Below are positions 23,111-36,248 of a DNA stretch of 64,000 bases, in pieces; position 1 is the stretch's first letter, and every line of letters begins with the position of its first letter. Source of the DNA: Gigantopelta aegis (Eukaryota; Mollusca; Gastropoda; Neomphalida; Peltospiridae); assembly GCF_016097555.1 (NCBI RefSeq), contig NC_054708.1:26861572-26925571 (forward strand). Reading direction: 5' to 3'. A program made the translations under genes and the position numbers. The notes under the pieces are model-generated. The model did not search any database. It was not told the DNA's origin and was given only the letters and a program-made list of their open reading frames with translations.

Positions 23111-25053
23111 TATATATCCTAACGTTTGACATTCACTAAAACAACATATAGGCCTATGTTTCCCCACCGCTTATATAAACGTTATTGTTTACTATTGTGA
23201 TCGCCGAGGAATATGAAAAACCAAAATTAATAATTGAGTTTGATGCTAATATCCAATTAAGATATATAGCCGTTATAGGCCAACATGCATTACACAATAT
23301 CAGCCTTGATCGAACACTCAAACGAGAAAGAACTTAGTTTAGTTTGTTAGTTTGTTTGGACTGACATGTTTCGTGTGACCAGTATCGGTAAATGCACAAA
23401 CGTTAACCCTTTCCTGTTTAGGAATAAAGCAATTAGGTTGCAAACGACCACGATTCCAAACTGGAAGACCCAGCCTCTTAATGGATGTTCTCACTGCTAA
23501 TTCCAGTGTTAAATCACAATCGATTGACGTAATGGTGATGTCACTTGATTCAAACAATATCAACAATGGTCCAACATAACAATAAATATATTGTGTATAG
23601 TTTGTTTCTGTCTGCGTGTGTGCGTTCGTATGTCCGTGTGTCTTTCAATGAATGTAGGGCTATTGTATTTTTGAAAACAGCGGAAATGCTTCCAAAGTGT
23701 AAGACTCTAACCTACCCCACAGTGGAATGTCATGTTTCCTGTAGACAGTCACACTGAGTGTCTTACAATATACACACTTTGACCCTTCACTGTTTAGGAA
23801 TGGAAAACGACTACGATTCAAAAGTGTGAGACCCTGAACCTTATTGAAATGAAATATTTCATGTGGACAATGCACGGGTTATTACAATTGAATGACGTCA
23901 CACCATTGTTCTTGTATTGGTAACGAAGGTTGTCTACTAGAACATTAGAAACAATAAATGACATGTGTGCGTGCGTGCACGTGTGTATGTCTTTAATATG
24001 TGTTTATTTTATTGTCATTGTGACCTTCTTATACGCGACCTTTATAAAATTGACTGTTCCACAGTGGAATGATATGTTTCCTGTCGACAGTGTCTTCAAA
24101 TATACTCATTTGATCGAACTTGCCAACGAGTAAGATATGTGTTTGGTTTCTTTGTGTCTGCCTGCGTGTGTGCATGCCTTTGTGCGTGTGTGCGTGTGTC
24201 TGGGTGTCTTTCGGCGAATGTATGTGTACTTCTGAAAACAGGGGAAATGCTTCCAAAGTACGAGGGAAACTGTCCCACTCTGGGAATGACATGTTTCCTT
24301 TGGACAATGTCTGTAAATATACACACTTTGACCCTTCTATGTTTAGGAGTAAAGCAATTAGGTTGAAAACGACCATGACTGCCACGTGGGAAACCTCGCA
24401 CCTTAATGGAATTATATATTTCTTGTGGACAATATCCGACGTATCGCCATTGTTCTTGTCTCGTTGAAAGACGTTTGGCTTTTAGAACATCAACAGCGTT
24501 CTAAGAAAAAATAGTTGTACATGTGTGCGTTTGTGTACATGCATGTGAGTGTGTCTTTAATATGTACTAAGGTGATATTATACAAAGATCCTTTTATTTT
24601 GATTTAAACAACACCAAACATTTCTACGATAACTAAAAGTCTAAACTGGGTAGTGGCAGTTATGAATGAAGGATAATATGTGTGGGAGTTTTATATTAAT
24701 CCTGTTTCGTTGGGAAAAAATTTCTTAATCGTATTTACGCTTTGTGTTCATGTTAATTCCATTATTAAATCACAATTAATTGACGTCATGGTGACGTCAC
24801 TTGGTTAACGCAACATCATCAATAACGATTCAACATACTATAAAAGAGAAAGATATTATTTTGTTTTGTTATTGTGTCTGTCTGCGTGTGTTCGTGCCTT
24901 TGTGCGTTCGTGCGTGGTCTCTCTCAGTGAATATAAGTGTATTTTTGAAAACAGCGGAAATTCTTCCAAAGTGTGAGACTGTGCCGCAGTGGAATGACAT
25001 GTTTCCTGTGGACAACGGCTTCAAATATAAACACTTTGACCCTTTTCTGTTTA

Positions 25054-25703
25054 TAGTCCTGGAGCCAAGGGGTGTTTGCATGCATAAAAGGTCCCCGCAA
25101 TCACCCACCTGGTTTTGATAGAGGACCCTCTGGGACACATTTTCAGCGAGGGTGGACATTCTGAAACCCGGCAATTCAAGGTTTTGTCAAAATTGCTCGG
25201 GACCTTAACCGCGGCAAAAATTGGGGGTAGGCGAAATTCAAATTGGCATAGTGTCGCAACCAAATGGCCTATGGTAACATATTACCACTCAAAATTTAGC
25301 TTATAGGATTATCTATGCGATGAATGTAGATGGGATGAAGTTCAAGGTCACCAGAGGTCAAAATATGATGTAATTTGACCTTTGCTTAAAATCCAGACCC
25401 CTAAAAACTAAAACCACACCCAAAATAAGGTATACGAGTGATTTTTTTATTTATTGGCCAATTCTTGTGCAGTACACTATAGGTAAGTTTTTAAAACTAG
25501 TAGTAAGAAATATACATGAACATTAACACCTTGGGGTCCAATTAAAGTTTTACCGAAATTCGTAAATTTCGTAGAAAACGGCCATTTAGAGGCAAAAAGT
25601 TCAACTCACTTAAAACGTTAACAGACTGAGTATAAATGACCTAAACACCCCTTCTATCACATTGAAATGTGTTTAGCAAGGTAGAACCCCATTGGTGCCT
25701 TAC
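25054..25703 (+). repeat. Left terminal inverted repeat of the Academ-like element
   Basis: It aligns along its length with the reverse complement of 28,239-28,911. The last shared block inward is GTGCCTTAC. Confidence 0.85.
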
Positions 25704-25822
25704 AAGCCCTTTCCAGGGAATAACACCTCTGCGTACCAAAGTGAAAGGCGTTTACCAAGACAAACCCCAATTGGGAATCTACCGATTCAAGGTGGGGCTG
25801 GGGGCAGTGAGCTTTATCCATC

Positions 25823-28115
25823 TCAAGCTACTGGATTCTTACAGCCCTTATTCGATGCCTGGCAGCCACAATAGGGGCAACATGTCACGTCAAGTTGTCT
25901 GCAATGGCAGCGTTTTGTAGCACAGGATGTGCAATTACATGGCATGGGGAAGTCATCTGGTAACAAGACCTGAAGTCGGTCTGGTTGCATGATACCATCT
26001 ACTTGGCTAAACCCAAAGCTTTGGGGATCTAGTTGTGGACTATCTAAGCAGTGTAACTGCAGGTATGTCCCATAGAATGCCCTAAGGATATGTCCTTTGA
26101 TTGAACGACTAGTGGGAGGTAGGATAGTTTTTTTGCTGTGGTGGTAGAGGTGGTACCTCAGTTCGTCCATCAATTGAGAATGCCCGCTTGATTTGCAAAC
26201 ATTGACAAGAAACTCTTCCACCAATCCAAAGTCTATATCATTTGGATCCTTTCCAAAGTCGCAGAGATAATGTCTTGGATTTGCCTTCAGACCAGCAGCC
26301 TTTGTACCAACTTTGCTTGTTGAATCGCAGCCAGTAAGGTGATGAAGTGCGATGAGGACTTTGCAGATCTGTGTACCCAACCTATCGGCCAAGGAATGAA
26401 GGGGTATATACCTCGTGGTATTCCCAACACCAACCCTTATCCATAGTTCTTTCAAACCATGACCTTTGAAAATGTTCCAGAAATGCAAGGCAAGGGCCAT
26501 CACATCTGTGTCGTTTGATAGTAAAACAACTCTGGTTGCTCCGCAGTTGACAGCATGAAGAGCATGTGGAATAATCCTCACGTCTGCTCTTCGATGTCGA
26601 CATCTAATTCAGGTAATGTGGTATCACAGTCACTCAAAATGGCTCTGCATGTCTGCATGTCAGACGACATACCCATTGCACTGATGACTACATCTGTCGT
26701 CGTCTTTGGGTACGCTAAGATGTGACTTCGAAGTAATCCTTGAACCTTGGCCTTGTTGGTAGAGGATGCCCAAAAGGCATACATTGTAACAGGTAGAGGA
26801 GTATCTTCATACATTACGTTCAGGTCGATGGGACTACGGCTACACCTCCTTGCCCTTTCACTGTCTTTCACAGACCCCTCCAAATATGTGTCAAAGACGA
26901 AGTCAATGCGGTTGGAATTGCTGCAAAGTGCATGCGTCATATCAAGGAAGTTCGTGCAAAGTTCTCCAAAGGTTTTCACCGAGGCTAAGCGCATACGACG
27001 TAGGCAGCCCATTACATCAATGATGCTGGCAGTGTTTTCCGGTTTCCATTTGAATGGCGGTAGATAATCCTTTGTGTCAAGGTGTTTCTCCAACTCGGTG
27101 CACAGATCACTTTTGATGGGTTTAATCATCAGTCCATCTCCTATCGACCAATTCAAACTTCAACAAATATTTCATATCGTAATCTCGGACACGGGCAATG
27201 TCGAAGATCTTCTGAGTTTCTGCCAATTGCTTTTTGCTCCCCAAAGAAGGGCACATCAGTCCCGTACATATTGATGAGGTACATTGTCACATCCCTATTC
27301 GCAAACGTGAAACCCTCTTGCAGTTGCTTGTCATCGCGCAGTTTATTACAACAGTCCGATAGATATGACAAGTTGTAGCATCTACCAGTGTTAAAACCAG
27401 GTTCTATATCTTTCATTACATTCGCAAAGATATCGACCTTCTGTTGGCCAACAGATGACATGGATGATGAAGACACAGACTGAAAGGATAGTCTCTCCAC
27501 TTTACGGATGTAACTGCGGATGCACTGTTTGTGGCAGTCCAGATCTGCACCGAAAACCGCATTTGCATCCTTTAGATCACATGTTCGGGTATAGATTTCA
27601 TCCTGTAGTAGCACAGCTGCTTTCAGGAATGATTCTGCTCGTCCTTTTTCACACATACAGTATTTTGTGTACACGTTGTTGTGTTTTGCGTTACCACATA
27701 TAAAACACTGTTTTGAGAAGATATCTACGTCCTCTGCCTGACATGCTGGATCCCGTGGAGGTGCAATGGAGGACCGTCTCGACCGTTGATCAGCACACGA
27801 AGTATTCTGCTGTGGGCTAGGAGCAGTGGGTCCTAAGTTTGATTGTTTAAGTTTTTCAAGTGTCTTCTTATGAGTATACTGTTTGTAACACGTATTGCTA
27901 ACATGATAAGCAATTTTGCTGTGGTCAGCATGCTTCAGTCTTTCAAAAACACTGTCCTTTCTAATGCCTGCTGCCTCGATTACGCGTGCCCTACCATTCT
28001 CTGTGCTGGTAGTCTCGTGTTCAGGGTCATCCTTCTGACATATGATGCACTTCTCGGTGGACAGGCTCGGTGAGGGTGATGACGTCCTCAGTCGTTTACT
28101 TGGTAAATCAGCCAT
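25823..28115 (-). pseudogene. Academ-like transposase, broken into three frames
   Basis: Translation begins at MADLPSKRLRTSS (28,115). Frame 1 (to 27,153) has two Cys-rich modules: CIICQ...H...C, and CFICG...CMCEK...C...C-x3-C. Frame 2 (27,156-26,578) has the FKWKPENTASIIDVMG block common in related proteins. Frame 3 (26,581-25,823) carries the nuclease core: RIIPHAL, SNDTDVMALALHFW and LTGCDSTSKVGTKAA. These resemble the acidic motifs and the helix-hairpin-helix start of FEN1/XPG nucleases. Frame 3 ends in a CXC-like tail with about twelve cysteines (CNCTSC...CHC...CCPYCGC). The frame changes near 27,190 and near 26,585, so the copy is probably inactive. An intron at the first change is not excluded. 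Confidence 0.8.
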
Positions 28116-28238
28116 CTCATTGACTGGAAAACAGAATGGGCTTGTTAATAACACACTACCTGATTCAACTACGGCCTAACGTCCCAATTGACACCCCCCC
28201 CCCCCCCCCCCCCCCCAATGGGCTAGACCCACCAGCCG

Positions 28239-28911
28239 GTAAGGCACTAATATGGTTTTTGCCTTTGTAACACGTTTTAATGTGATAGAAGGGGTTTTTA
28301 GGTCATTTATACTCAGTCTGTTAACGTTTTAAGTGAGTTGAACTTTTTGCCTATAAATGGCCGTTTTCTACGAAATTTACGAATTTCGGTAAAACTTTAA
28401 TTGGACCCCAAGGGGTTAATGTTCATGTATATTTCTTACAACTAGTTTTAAAAACTTACCTATAGTGTACTGCACAAGAATTGGCCAATAAAAAAAAAAA
28501 TCACTCGTATACCTTATTTTGGGTGTGGTTTTAGTTTTTAGGGGTCTGGATTTTAAGCAAAGGTCAAATTACGTCATATTTTGACCTCTGGTGACCTTGA
28601 ACTTCATCCCATCATATTGTCTCTACATTCATCGCATAGATAATCCTATAAGCTACATTTTTAGTGGTAATATGTTACCATAGGCCATTGGGTTGCGACA
28701 CTATGCCAATTTGAATTTCGCCTACTCCCAATTTTTGCCGCGGTTAAGATCCCGAGCAATTTTGACAAAACCTTGAATAAAAAAAAAAAACTGCCGGGTT
28801 TCAGAATGTCCACCCTCGCTGAAAATGTGTCCCAGAGGGTCCTCTATCAAAACCAGGTGGGTGATTGCGGGGACCTTTTATGCATGCAAACACCCCTTGG
28901 CTCCAGGACTA
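28239..28911 (-). repeat. Right terminal inverted repeat of the Academ-like element
   Basis: The mate of the left repeat. It has a longer A run (about 28,780) than the left copy. A run of 23 C (28,194-28,216) lies just inside it. Confidence 0.85.
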
Positions 28912-28969
28912 TTAGGAATAAAGCAATTAGTTTGAGTGCCTGAACGTTTTTTGGATGTAGGCACATTAA

Positions 28970-29108
28970 CAGGCGCGGATTTAGTGGGAGGCCCAAGGGG
29001 TCAAGTTATTATTATTTTTTAACTATAGCATACACTAGAGTGGAATTACACAAAAATGCACTTGATTCGAAATTTCGCGGGGGAGCATGCCCTCGGAGCA
29101 TGCCCGTC

Positions 29109-29147
<39 letters not shown>

Positions 29148-29174
29148 TATTTAAAAATCCTGGATCCGCGCCTG
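28970..29174. repeat. Poly-C inverted-repeat element inside the array
   Basis: The ends are CAGGCGCGGATTTA and TGGATCCGCGCCTG. The flanks CATTAA and TATTAA suggest a 5-bp ATTAA duplication. A run of 36 C lies at 29,112-29,147. Confidence 0.75.
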
Positions 29175-29638
29175 TATTAATAAGTTGAAGCAAGAAAGAA
29201 GAATTAGTTTGAAAACGACCACGATTCCATGATGGGAGACGAGGCCGGAAATATTTATTTCATGTGGACAACGCTACACAATTGTATGACGTCACGCTAT
29301 TGCTTGGTAACGACGTTTGGCTACTAGAACATAGCAACAGTCAAAGAAACAATAACTGCACGTGCGTCCGTGCATGTACATGTACCTGTATAGGTACGTC
29401 ATGTGCGTGCATGCGTGCATGTGTGTATGTCTTTAATATGAGTTACGCTGTCGTTAAAGAAACAGCAGTTTCCTTTCCGTATTTGATTTACACAACAAAA
29501 ATATTTGCTACAATAACTAAACGCCAGAAATGGGTAGTGTCAGTGGTGAGTTGTGGTTGTGTGCCTCAAACGCCGTTATGGAACGGCCTGAGTACGCAAT
29601 AAAGTTCTGTTCTGTTCTGTGTGTACGTTCGTGCTCGA

Positions 29639-29639
<1 letters not shown>

Positions 29640-29691
<52 letters not shown>

Positions 29692-29843
29692 GGATCTAAG
29701 CACACACACCCTAGTTAATATTTTTTATATTTGTTTTTCGTTTTTTACGTTGGAGAATCCAAAGAATCTCCACGGGAACGTTTGTGGCTTTCGTCCACTT
29801 GTCATTGGGTCACCCCCTAAATGGATGTTCTGGATCCGCCACT

Positions 29844-29888
<45 letters not shown>

Positions 29889-29921
29889 CTGTGTGTGTTT
29901 CTCTCTCTCTCTCTCTTCTCT

Positions 29922-29998
<77 letters not shown>
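29640..29998. repeat. (GT)n and (GT)n(CT)n(GT)n microsatellites
   Basis: GT tracts at 29,640-29,690 and 29,845-29,886. Then CT at 29,900-29,988 and GT again to about 30,010. They sit where array monomers have their GT-rich stretch. Confidence 0.9.
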
Positions 29999-30005
<7 letters not shown>

Positions 30006-30523
30006 TGTTGTGTGTTTCTATATGCGTGTGCGTGTTTGTGTGTGTTTAATATGTACTAAGGTTACGTTATACAAATAACGTGTTTTTTTCCGTTTTTGAT
30101 GTAGACAACACAAACAATTTTCTACCATAACTAAAAGTCTAAATTGTGTAGTGGCATTGATGAGTGAAGGATGTGGGTGGGTGCTTCGGTCCCTTTTCGG
30201 ATTCGTATTTACACTTGGTGTTTAGGTTCTCATTGCTAATAATTCCAGCGTGAAATCACAATCAACTGACGTCATAATGACGTAATTTGGAAAAAATAAT
30301 ATCTACGATCCAACATGCTAACGAGAAAAAAAAAAAATTGTTTGTTTCCGTCTGCGTATGTGCGTGCGGGTGTCAGGGTTTGTTTCAGCGAATGCATGTG
30401 TACTTTTAGAAACAGCGGACATGCTTCCAAAGTGCGAACAGTGCAGACAAGTACTTCAACGGTTTAAGAAACAATAATTGCGCGCGTGTGTGTGTGTGCG
30501 TGTGTGTGTGTGTGTGTGTGTGC

Positions 30524-30554
<31 letters not shown>

Positions 30555-32574
30555 TATGCATGTCTTTGATATGTGCTAAGGTGTCGTTAAAGAAAAACCC
30601 GTTTCCTTTCCGTATTTGATATGCACAACATAAATATTTGCTACAATAATTAAACACCAGAACTGGGTAGGGGCAGTGGTGAGTGATGGTTTTATGTGTG
30701 TTCGTTGATCCTTTTTAGAAACATGCATTTACACTATAGTCCTTCCCACAGGGAACGCCTTGTTTTACTCTATAGAATTTACTACAAATTATTTCCTTCT
30801 TAGCCGATTGTTTTCTAAATAGGCACATAAAAAAGTCCCTTTTAATTTTGGTTATTTTTAAAACACTTTTACTTTTCTTCTTACATCAGACCAAACTGAA
30901 ATTATTTACAAAAACAACATTTTTGTAGGAGGATAAGACAGCCTATAGGTGGCTAACACAATGCCAACCTTGATCGAACAAGCTGAGAACGGTATTTGTT
31001 TAGTCTGTCTGCATGTTTGCGTGCCTTTGTGCAATGCGTGCATGTGTATGGATGTATCTTGGTAAATGTATTTTGTGTTTTTCAAAACAGTGGAAATGTT
31101 TCCAAACTAGGAAGGAAACCGCACTGTTGTGGAATAACACGTTTCCTGTGGACAATGTCTGACATCCTTAGTTTAGAAGTAAAGCAATTAGGTGGAAGAC
31201 GACCACGATTCCAAAGTGGGAGACCCTGCCTCTTAGTGGAATGAGATATTTTCTGTAGACACTCTCTCAAAATATTATTACAATTGCATGACGTCACGTC
31301 ATTGTTCTTGTCTTGGAGTCTTGGAAAGGAAGATTGGTTTCTAGAATAATAGCTATATAGTTGCACGTCTGTGCGTATACATGTGCATGTCTTTAAAATA
31401 TACCAAGGTGTTGTTATACACAGATCTCTTTCTTGTCCGTATTGGATTTAGACAACACGAAACATTTTCTACGATAAATAAGTCTAAACTAGGTAGGAGC
31501 AGTGATGAGTGAAGGATGATTGGGGTGCTTTGATCCCTTTTCAGAATCGTATTTACACTTAATGTTTATGTTCTCATTGTTAACTCCATTATTAAATCAC
31601 AAACAATTGACACCATGACGACGTCATTTGCTTAACGCAATACCAACAACGATATAACATGATAAAGAGAAAGCTATTTTGTTTGTTTGTTTGTTTGTTT
31701 CTGTCTGTCTGCCTGTGTGCGTGTGTGTCCGGGTTTTTTTTTCAGTGAGTGTAAGTGTATTTTTGAGAACAGCGAAAATGCTTCCAAAGTGTGAGACTGT
31801 CCCTTTGTGGAATGTCATGGTTCCTGTGGTTAATGACTTCAAATATACACACCTTGATACTTCCGTGTGTAGGAATAGAGCAATTAAGTTAAAAACGTCA
31901 CGCCATTTTCGTGTCTTGGTAAGGAAGTCTGGTTACTAAAACATCAGCAACAGTCCAAGAAATAATAATTACCATGCATCTACATGTGTCTGTCTTTAAT
32001 ATGTGCTAAGGTCTCAATAAAGAAACATCAGTTTCCTTTCCGTATTTGGTGTACACAACACAAAGGCCAGAATTGGGTAAGGGCAGTGGTGAGTGTTGGT
32101 TGTGTGTGGGTTCTCTGGTCCCTTTTTTAGAAACTTGTATTTACACTAGGTGGTTATGTTCGCGTTGCTAATTCCACAGTGCTAAATCACAATCGATCAT
32201 GACGTCACTTGGTTAACATAATGTCAACCTTGATCGAACACGCCAAGGATAAATATATTTGTTTAGTTTGTGTCTGCGTGTGTGTGCGTGCCTTTGTGCA
32301 TGAGTGCGTGTGTCCGGTTTTCTTTCAGTGAATGTATTTGAGTTTTTCAAAACAGCGGAAATGCTTCCAAAGTTGGAAGGAAACAGCCCCACTCTGAAAT
32401 GACACGTTTCCTGTGGACAGTGTCTGAAAGAATACACACTTTGACATTCCTAGTTTCGAAGTAAAGCAAATAGGTTTAAAACGACCACGATTCCAAAGTT
32501 GGAGACCTTGTCCATTAACGGAATGATATATTGTTTGTAGACACTCTCTCTAAATATTAGTACAATTGACCCCT

Positions 32575-33360
32575 CCGTATGACGAGTTAACCACGCCCAC
32601 CGTGACACGTGATGCAAGGTTAGACAAACATTCAATAATGGCTGCCAATTCGCATAGGTCGATAGCAAAATCAACCGATCTGTCGATTACGTTTTTGCCT
32701 TAATTTATTTACAAATATCGTTGTTTAATTAAAAAGCCGACAAGAGGAGACATTCAAGTATTAATGGAATCCCGATATGCCGAGGAATAAGAGAATAGAA
32801 TGCGCGCCGACGACCAGGCCTCGACCCGTTTAAAACCGTCTTTATTTTTGGTCGGGTTGCGTTAAATGTTTTGTTTAAAAAAACAAAAGGGAGGGACGTG
32901 AACAGTAACATTAAAATACAAGGCGTGTGGGAATGCTATCCGTGTACCATAATTTTATGCACGAAAGGTTACAAAACTATAGCAGGATACAGTCGCCTGT
33001 GCCAAAATTATGCAGGCAGTGGTTTAGATTGTGGGATTGCGATGTTTAATGGGTTCTTACATAGCATGGGCGTACATAGGGGGGTTCGATCGACCCCCCC
33101 CCCCCCCCCCCCCCGAAATCTCTTTTTTTATAATTTAATATATCTGACATTATTATATTTACTCAACATAGAAATATATGCCCAATATCTGCAATCTATT
33201 TTGGAATCCCCCTTTTCAAAATCCTATGTACGCCCATGCATAGCTGCACTGCTTGAATCAACCGATATACGGCACTTGCCCTATTTATGAAACCAAAGCC
33301 ATACACGAAGTTAAAAAAAAAAATTAAAAAATTAAAATCACAACTGGCGTAGCCAGAGGG
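32575..33360. other. Unclassified insertion in the array
   Basis: The array similarity stops near 32,575 and resumes near 34,180. This first part includes an open stretch at 32,871-33,060 (KGRDVNSNIKIQGVWECYPC region) that I do not recognise. It may be a remnant of a mobile element. Confidence 0.4.
33065..33238. repeat. Poly-C inverted-repeat element with 5-bp duplication
   Basis: The ends are CATGGGCGTACATAGG and CCTATGTACGCCCATG. CATAG flanks it on both sides (33,060-33,064 and 33,239-33,243). A C run (about 18) lies near the left end. Confidence 0.8.
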
Positions 33361-33482
33361 TGGGTTGGTGGGGACCACATGTTTGGCCCTCCAGTTATAT
33401 ATACTGACATATTGGGCCGTCTCCGTTCTGACAAGACATATTAGGGCTGTTTACGTTTGGGTGCCCCATCCCTTTATAAAAT

Positions 33483-33664
33483 CAGGCTGTCTAGCACACT
33501 CTTTTGAAAAAGTTGGACACAATTAGGAATGAAAATATAGAAAATGTAGGACAAAAGTAGAAAAACGTAGAACAAAAGTAGAAAAACTAAGTATTCTGAA
33601 GACAAAGTAGGAAAAATAGGACAAAGACCAAAAAGTACGAAAAAGTAGGATAGCTGGACAGTCT
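33483..33664. repeat. hAT-like MITE rich in GTAGAAAAA units
   Basis: The ends are CAGGCTGTCTAGC and TAGCTGGACAGTCT, inverted. The body is an irregular repeat of GTAGAAAAA and AGGACAAAAGTAG. No clean target duplication is seen. Confidence 0.55.
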
Positions 33665-34170
33665 AAAATATTTTCCAATTAAGCCAGTACAACAGTGTTT
33701 AAATAAATTATAAACTCGTGTTGTGGCAACAACTGTTGGGAATCAAACTTGAAGCAGCAATATGTCAAACACAAAAAAACACAAAAAAACATATTGTATT
33801 AAATGAAATTGTTGAAAGTGTTTCATTTTCAGCAGCAATTTCATCCCCTGCCCCAGTTTTTCTTTCATATATCAGTTGAAACTGTTCTATTATTTCTATC
33901 ATTCTGTTCTCAATATCAAGATGCAATGTCATTTGTTTAATAGTTTGTCTTCAGAATCTCATTTTCAGCATCTAATCAATGACTCCACATCCATTGGTCC
34001 AGTTGCTGAAATATATAAAAACAAACATATTAAGTATTTCACATCCATTTGAAGAAGTACATTAGTCTGTAACTTAATTATATATCGTTGTATTAATTAA
34101 AGTTTAATTTAATTTTAGGAAAACATTTTTTTAACAGGAAACAAAATCAATATGACTAAACAAAGTATAA
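33665..34170. other. AT-rich gene-free stretch
   Basis: Nothing recognised; it separates array blocks. Confidence 0.4.
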
Positions 34171-35478
34171 AATTAAAAAATATACAATGTGTCTGAAAAT
34201 ATACGCACTTTGACATTCCCAGTTTAGAAGTAAAGCAATTAGGTTGAAAACGACCACGATTCCAAAGTGGGAGACCCTGCCCCTTAATGGAATGAGATAT
34301 TGTCTGTAGACACTCTCTCAAAATATTATTACAATTGCATGACGTCACGCTATTGTTCTTGTTTTGGAAAGGAAGTTTGGCTTCTAGAACATCAACAGCG
34401 GTAGTTGCACGTCTACGTGTGTGCCTGTCTTTAAAATATACCAAGGTGTCGTTATACAATACACTTTCTTTTCCGTCTTGGATTTAGACAACGAAACATT
34501 TCCTACGATAACTAAGTCTAAACTGGGTAGGAGCAGTGATGAGTGAAGGATGAGTGGGGGTGCTTTGGTCCCTTTTTAGAATCGTATTTACATTTAATGT
34601 TTATGTTCTCATTGTTAACTCCATTATTAAATCACAAACAATTGACGACATGCTGACGTCATTAAATTTTCCTCAACGCAATATCAACAACGATCTAACA
34701 TGATAAAGAGAAAAATATTTTGTTTTTTTTCTTTTTTTCTTTCTGTCTGTCTGCCTGTGTGCGCGTGTGTCCGGGTTTCTTTTAGGGAATGTAAGTGTAT
34801 TTTTGAGAACAGCGAAGATGCTTCCAAAGTGCGAGACTGTCCCGTTGTATAATGTCATGGTTACTGTGGATAATGACTACAAATATACACACATACATCA
34901 ATGTTTTCCAGACGAAGTTTTATATCAGAGAGAGGATACTCAAAAACAGGATTGTGAAAGAAAACGAAAACATGCAAAAACTGGACTTGAATTTAAAACG
35001 AAATAATATTAATGAACAAGTTCAATTAATATACTGGCGCAGTGGTGAATCAAGTTTGTGTGTGGGTTCTCTGGTCCCTCTTTTAGAAACGTGTATTTAC
35101 ACTAGGTGGTTATGTTCGCATTGCCAATTCGACAGTTAAATCACAATCGATGATGTCGTCACTTGGTTAACACAGTGTCAGCCTTGATCGAACACGCCAC
35201 GGATAAATATATTTGTTTAGTTTGTTTCTGCGTGTGTGCGTGCCTTTGTGCATGAGTGCGTGTGTCCGGTTGCCTTTTAGTGAATGTATTTGTGTTTTTC
35301 AAAACAGCGTGAATGCTTCCAAAGTTGGAGGGAAACAGCCCCACTTTGGAATGACACGTTTCCTGTGGACAATATCTGAAAAGATACACACTTTGACATT
35401 CCTAGTTTAGAAGTAAAGCAAATAGGTTTAAAACGACCACGATTCCCATGTTAACGTAATATCAAAAACGATCTAACA

Positions 35479-35483
<5 letters not shown>

Positions 35484-35576
<93 letters not shown>
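35484..35576. repeat. (GA)n microsatellite
   Basis: A pure GA tract of about 93 bases at the start of a type 2 monomer, directly after AACATGAT. Confidence 0.97.
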
Positions 35577-35577
<1 letters not shown>

Positions 35578-35861
35578 TTTTGTTTTGTTTTGTTTGTTTC
35601 TGTCTATCTGTGTGCGTGTGTGTGTCCGGGTGCCTTTTAGTGAATATAAGTGTATTTTTAAAAAACAGCGGAACTGCTTCCAAAGTGCGAGAATATGTCC
35701 CGTTGTGGAATGTCATATTTACTGTGGACGACGACTTCAAATATACACACGTTAACCATTCCGTGTTTGGGAATAGAACAAGTAAATTGAAAACGACCAC
35801 AATTGCAAGGTTGGAGGCCATGCCCCTCAGCGGAATAAGATATTTGTGGAATGAGACATCA

Positions 35862-36070
35862 GGTCAGGTCAGGTCAGGTCAGGTCATAGAGTTTGACGTA
35901 CACGTTCAGAGCAAGCTGTTGTAAGGCACGTCTGGCATGGGCACAGGTGCCGGCCTCGACCGGCTCCTCCGTCTAGGACATGAAAGGGTTAGGGTGGGTG
36001 GGAGAGAGGACAGCCTGCACTGTCAGGTGCAAGGGAGCACAAGCAGTTGGGCCGGAATCTGTTGCAGGCG
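35862..36070 (-). repeat. SINE family D, 3' part
   Basis: A reverse copy of the family D tail: a GGTCAGGTCAGGTCAGG run, then the complement of TCTGAACGTGTACGTCAAAC. The head is degraded. It interrupts an array monomer. Confidence 0.7.
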
Positions 36071-36248
36071 ATGATGGAATAGACATTTCGTATGGACAAT
36101 GAAGTATTATTACAATTGCATGACGTCACGCCATTTTTCTTGTCTTGGTAACGATGTTTCGCTAGTAGAATATCAGCAATAGTCCAAGAAATAATAATTG
36201 TACGCGTGTGCTTGCATGCACATGTGTCTGTTTTTAATATGTGCTAAG

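Larger units (their letters stand above)
25054..28911 (-). mobile_element. Academ-like DNA transposon, 3.86 kb
   Basis: The element starts TAGTCCTGGAGCC and ends GGCTCCAGGACTA. The flanks are TTA on both sides (25,051-25,053 and 28,912-28,914). Other array monomers read TGTTTAGGAATAAAG without a gap at this point, which confirms a 3-bp target duplication. The terminal inverted repeats are very long: about 650 bp on the left (to ~25,703) and ~673 bp on the right (from ~28,239). They are highly similar but differ by substitutions and small homopolymer indels. Between them lies one minus-strand gene with an FEN/XPG-like nuclease domain, Cys-rich regions and a CXC tail. That combination and the 3-bp duplication point to Academ. 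Confidence 0.8.

Noticed and set aside
32871-33290. 139-codon open frame
   Set aside because: Its second half runs through a poly-C MITE. The first half has no recognisable domain and no splice or start support.
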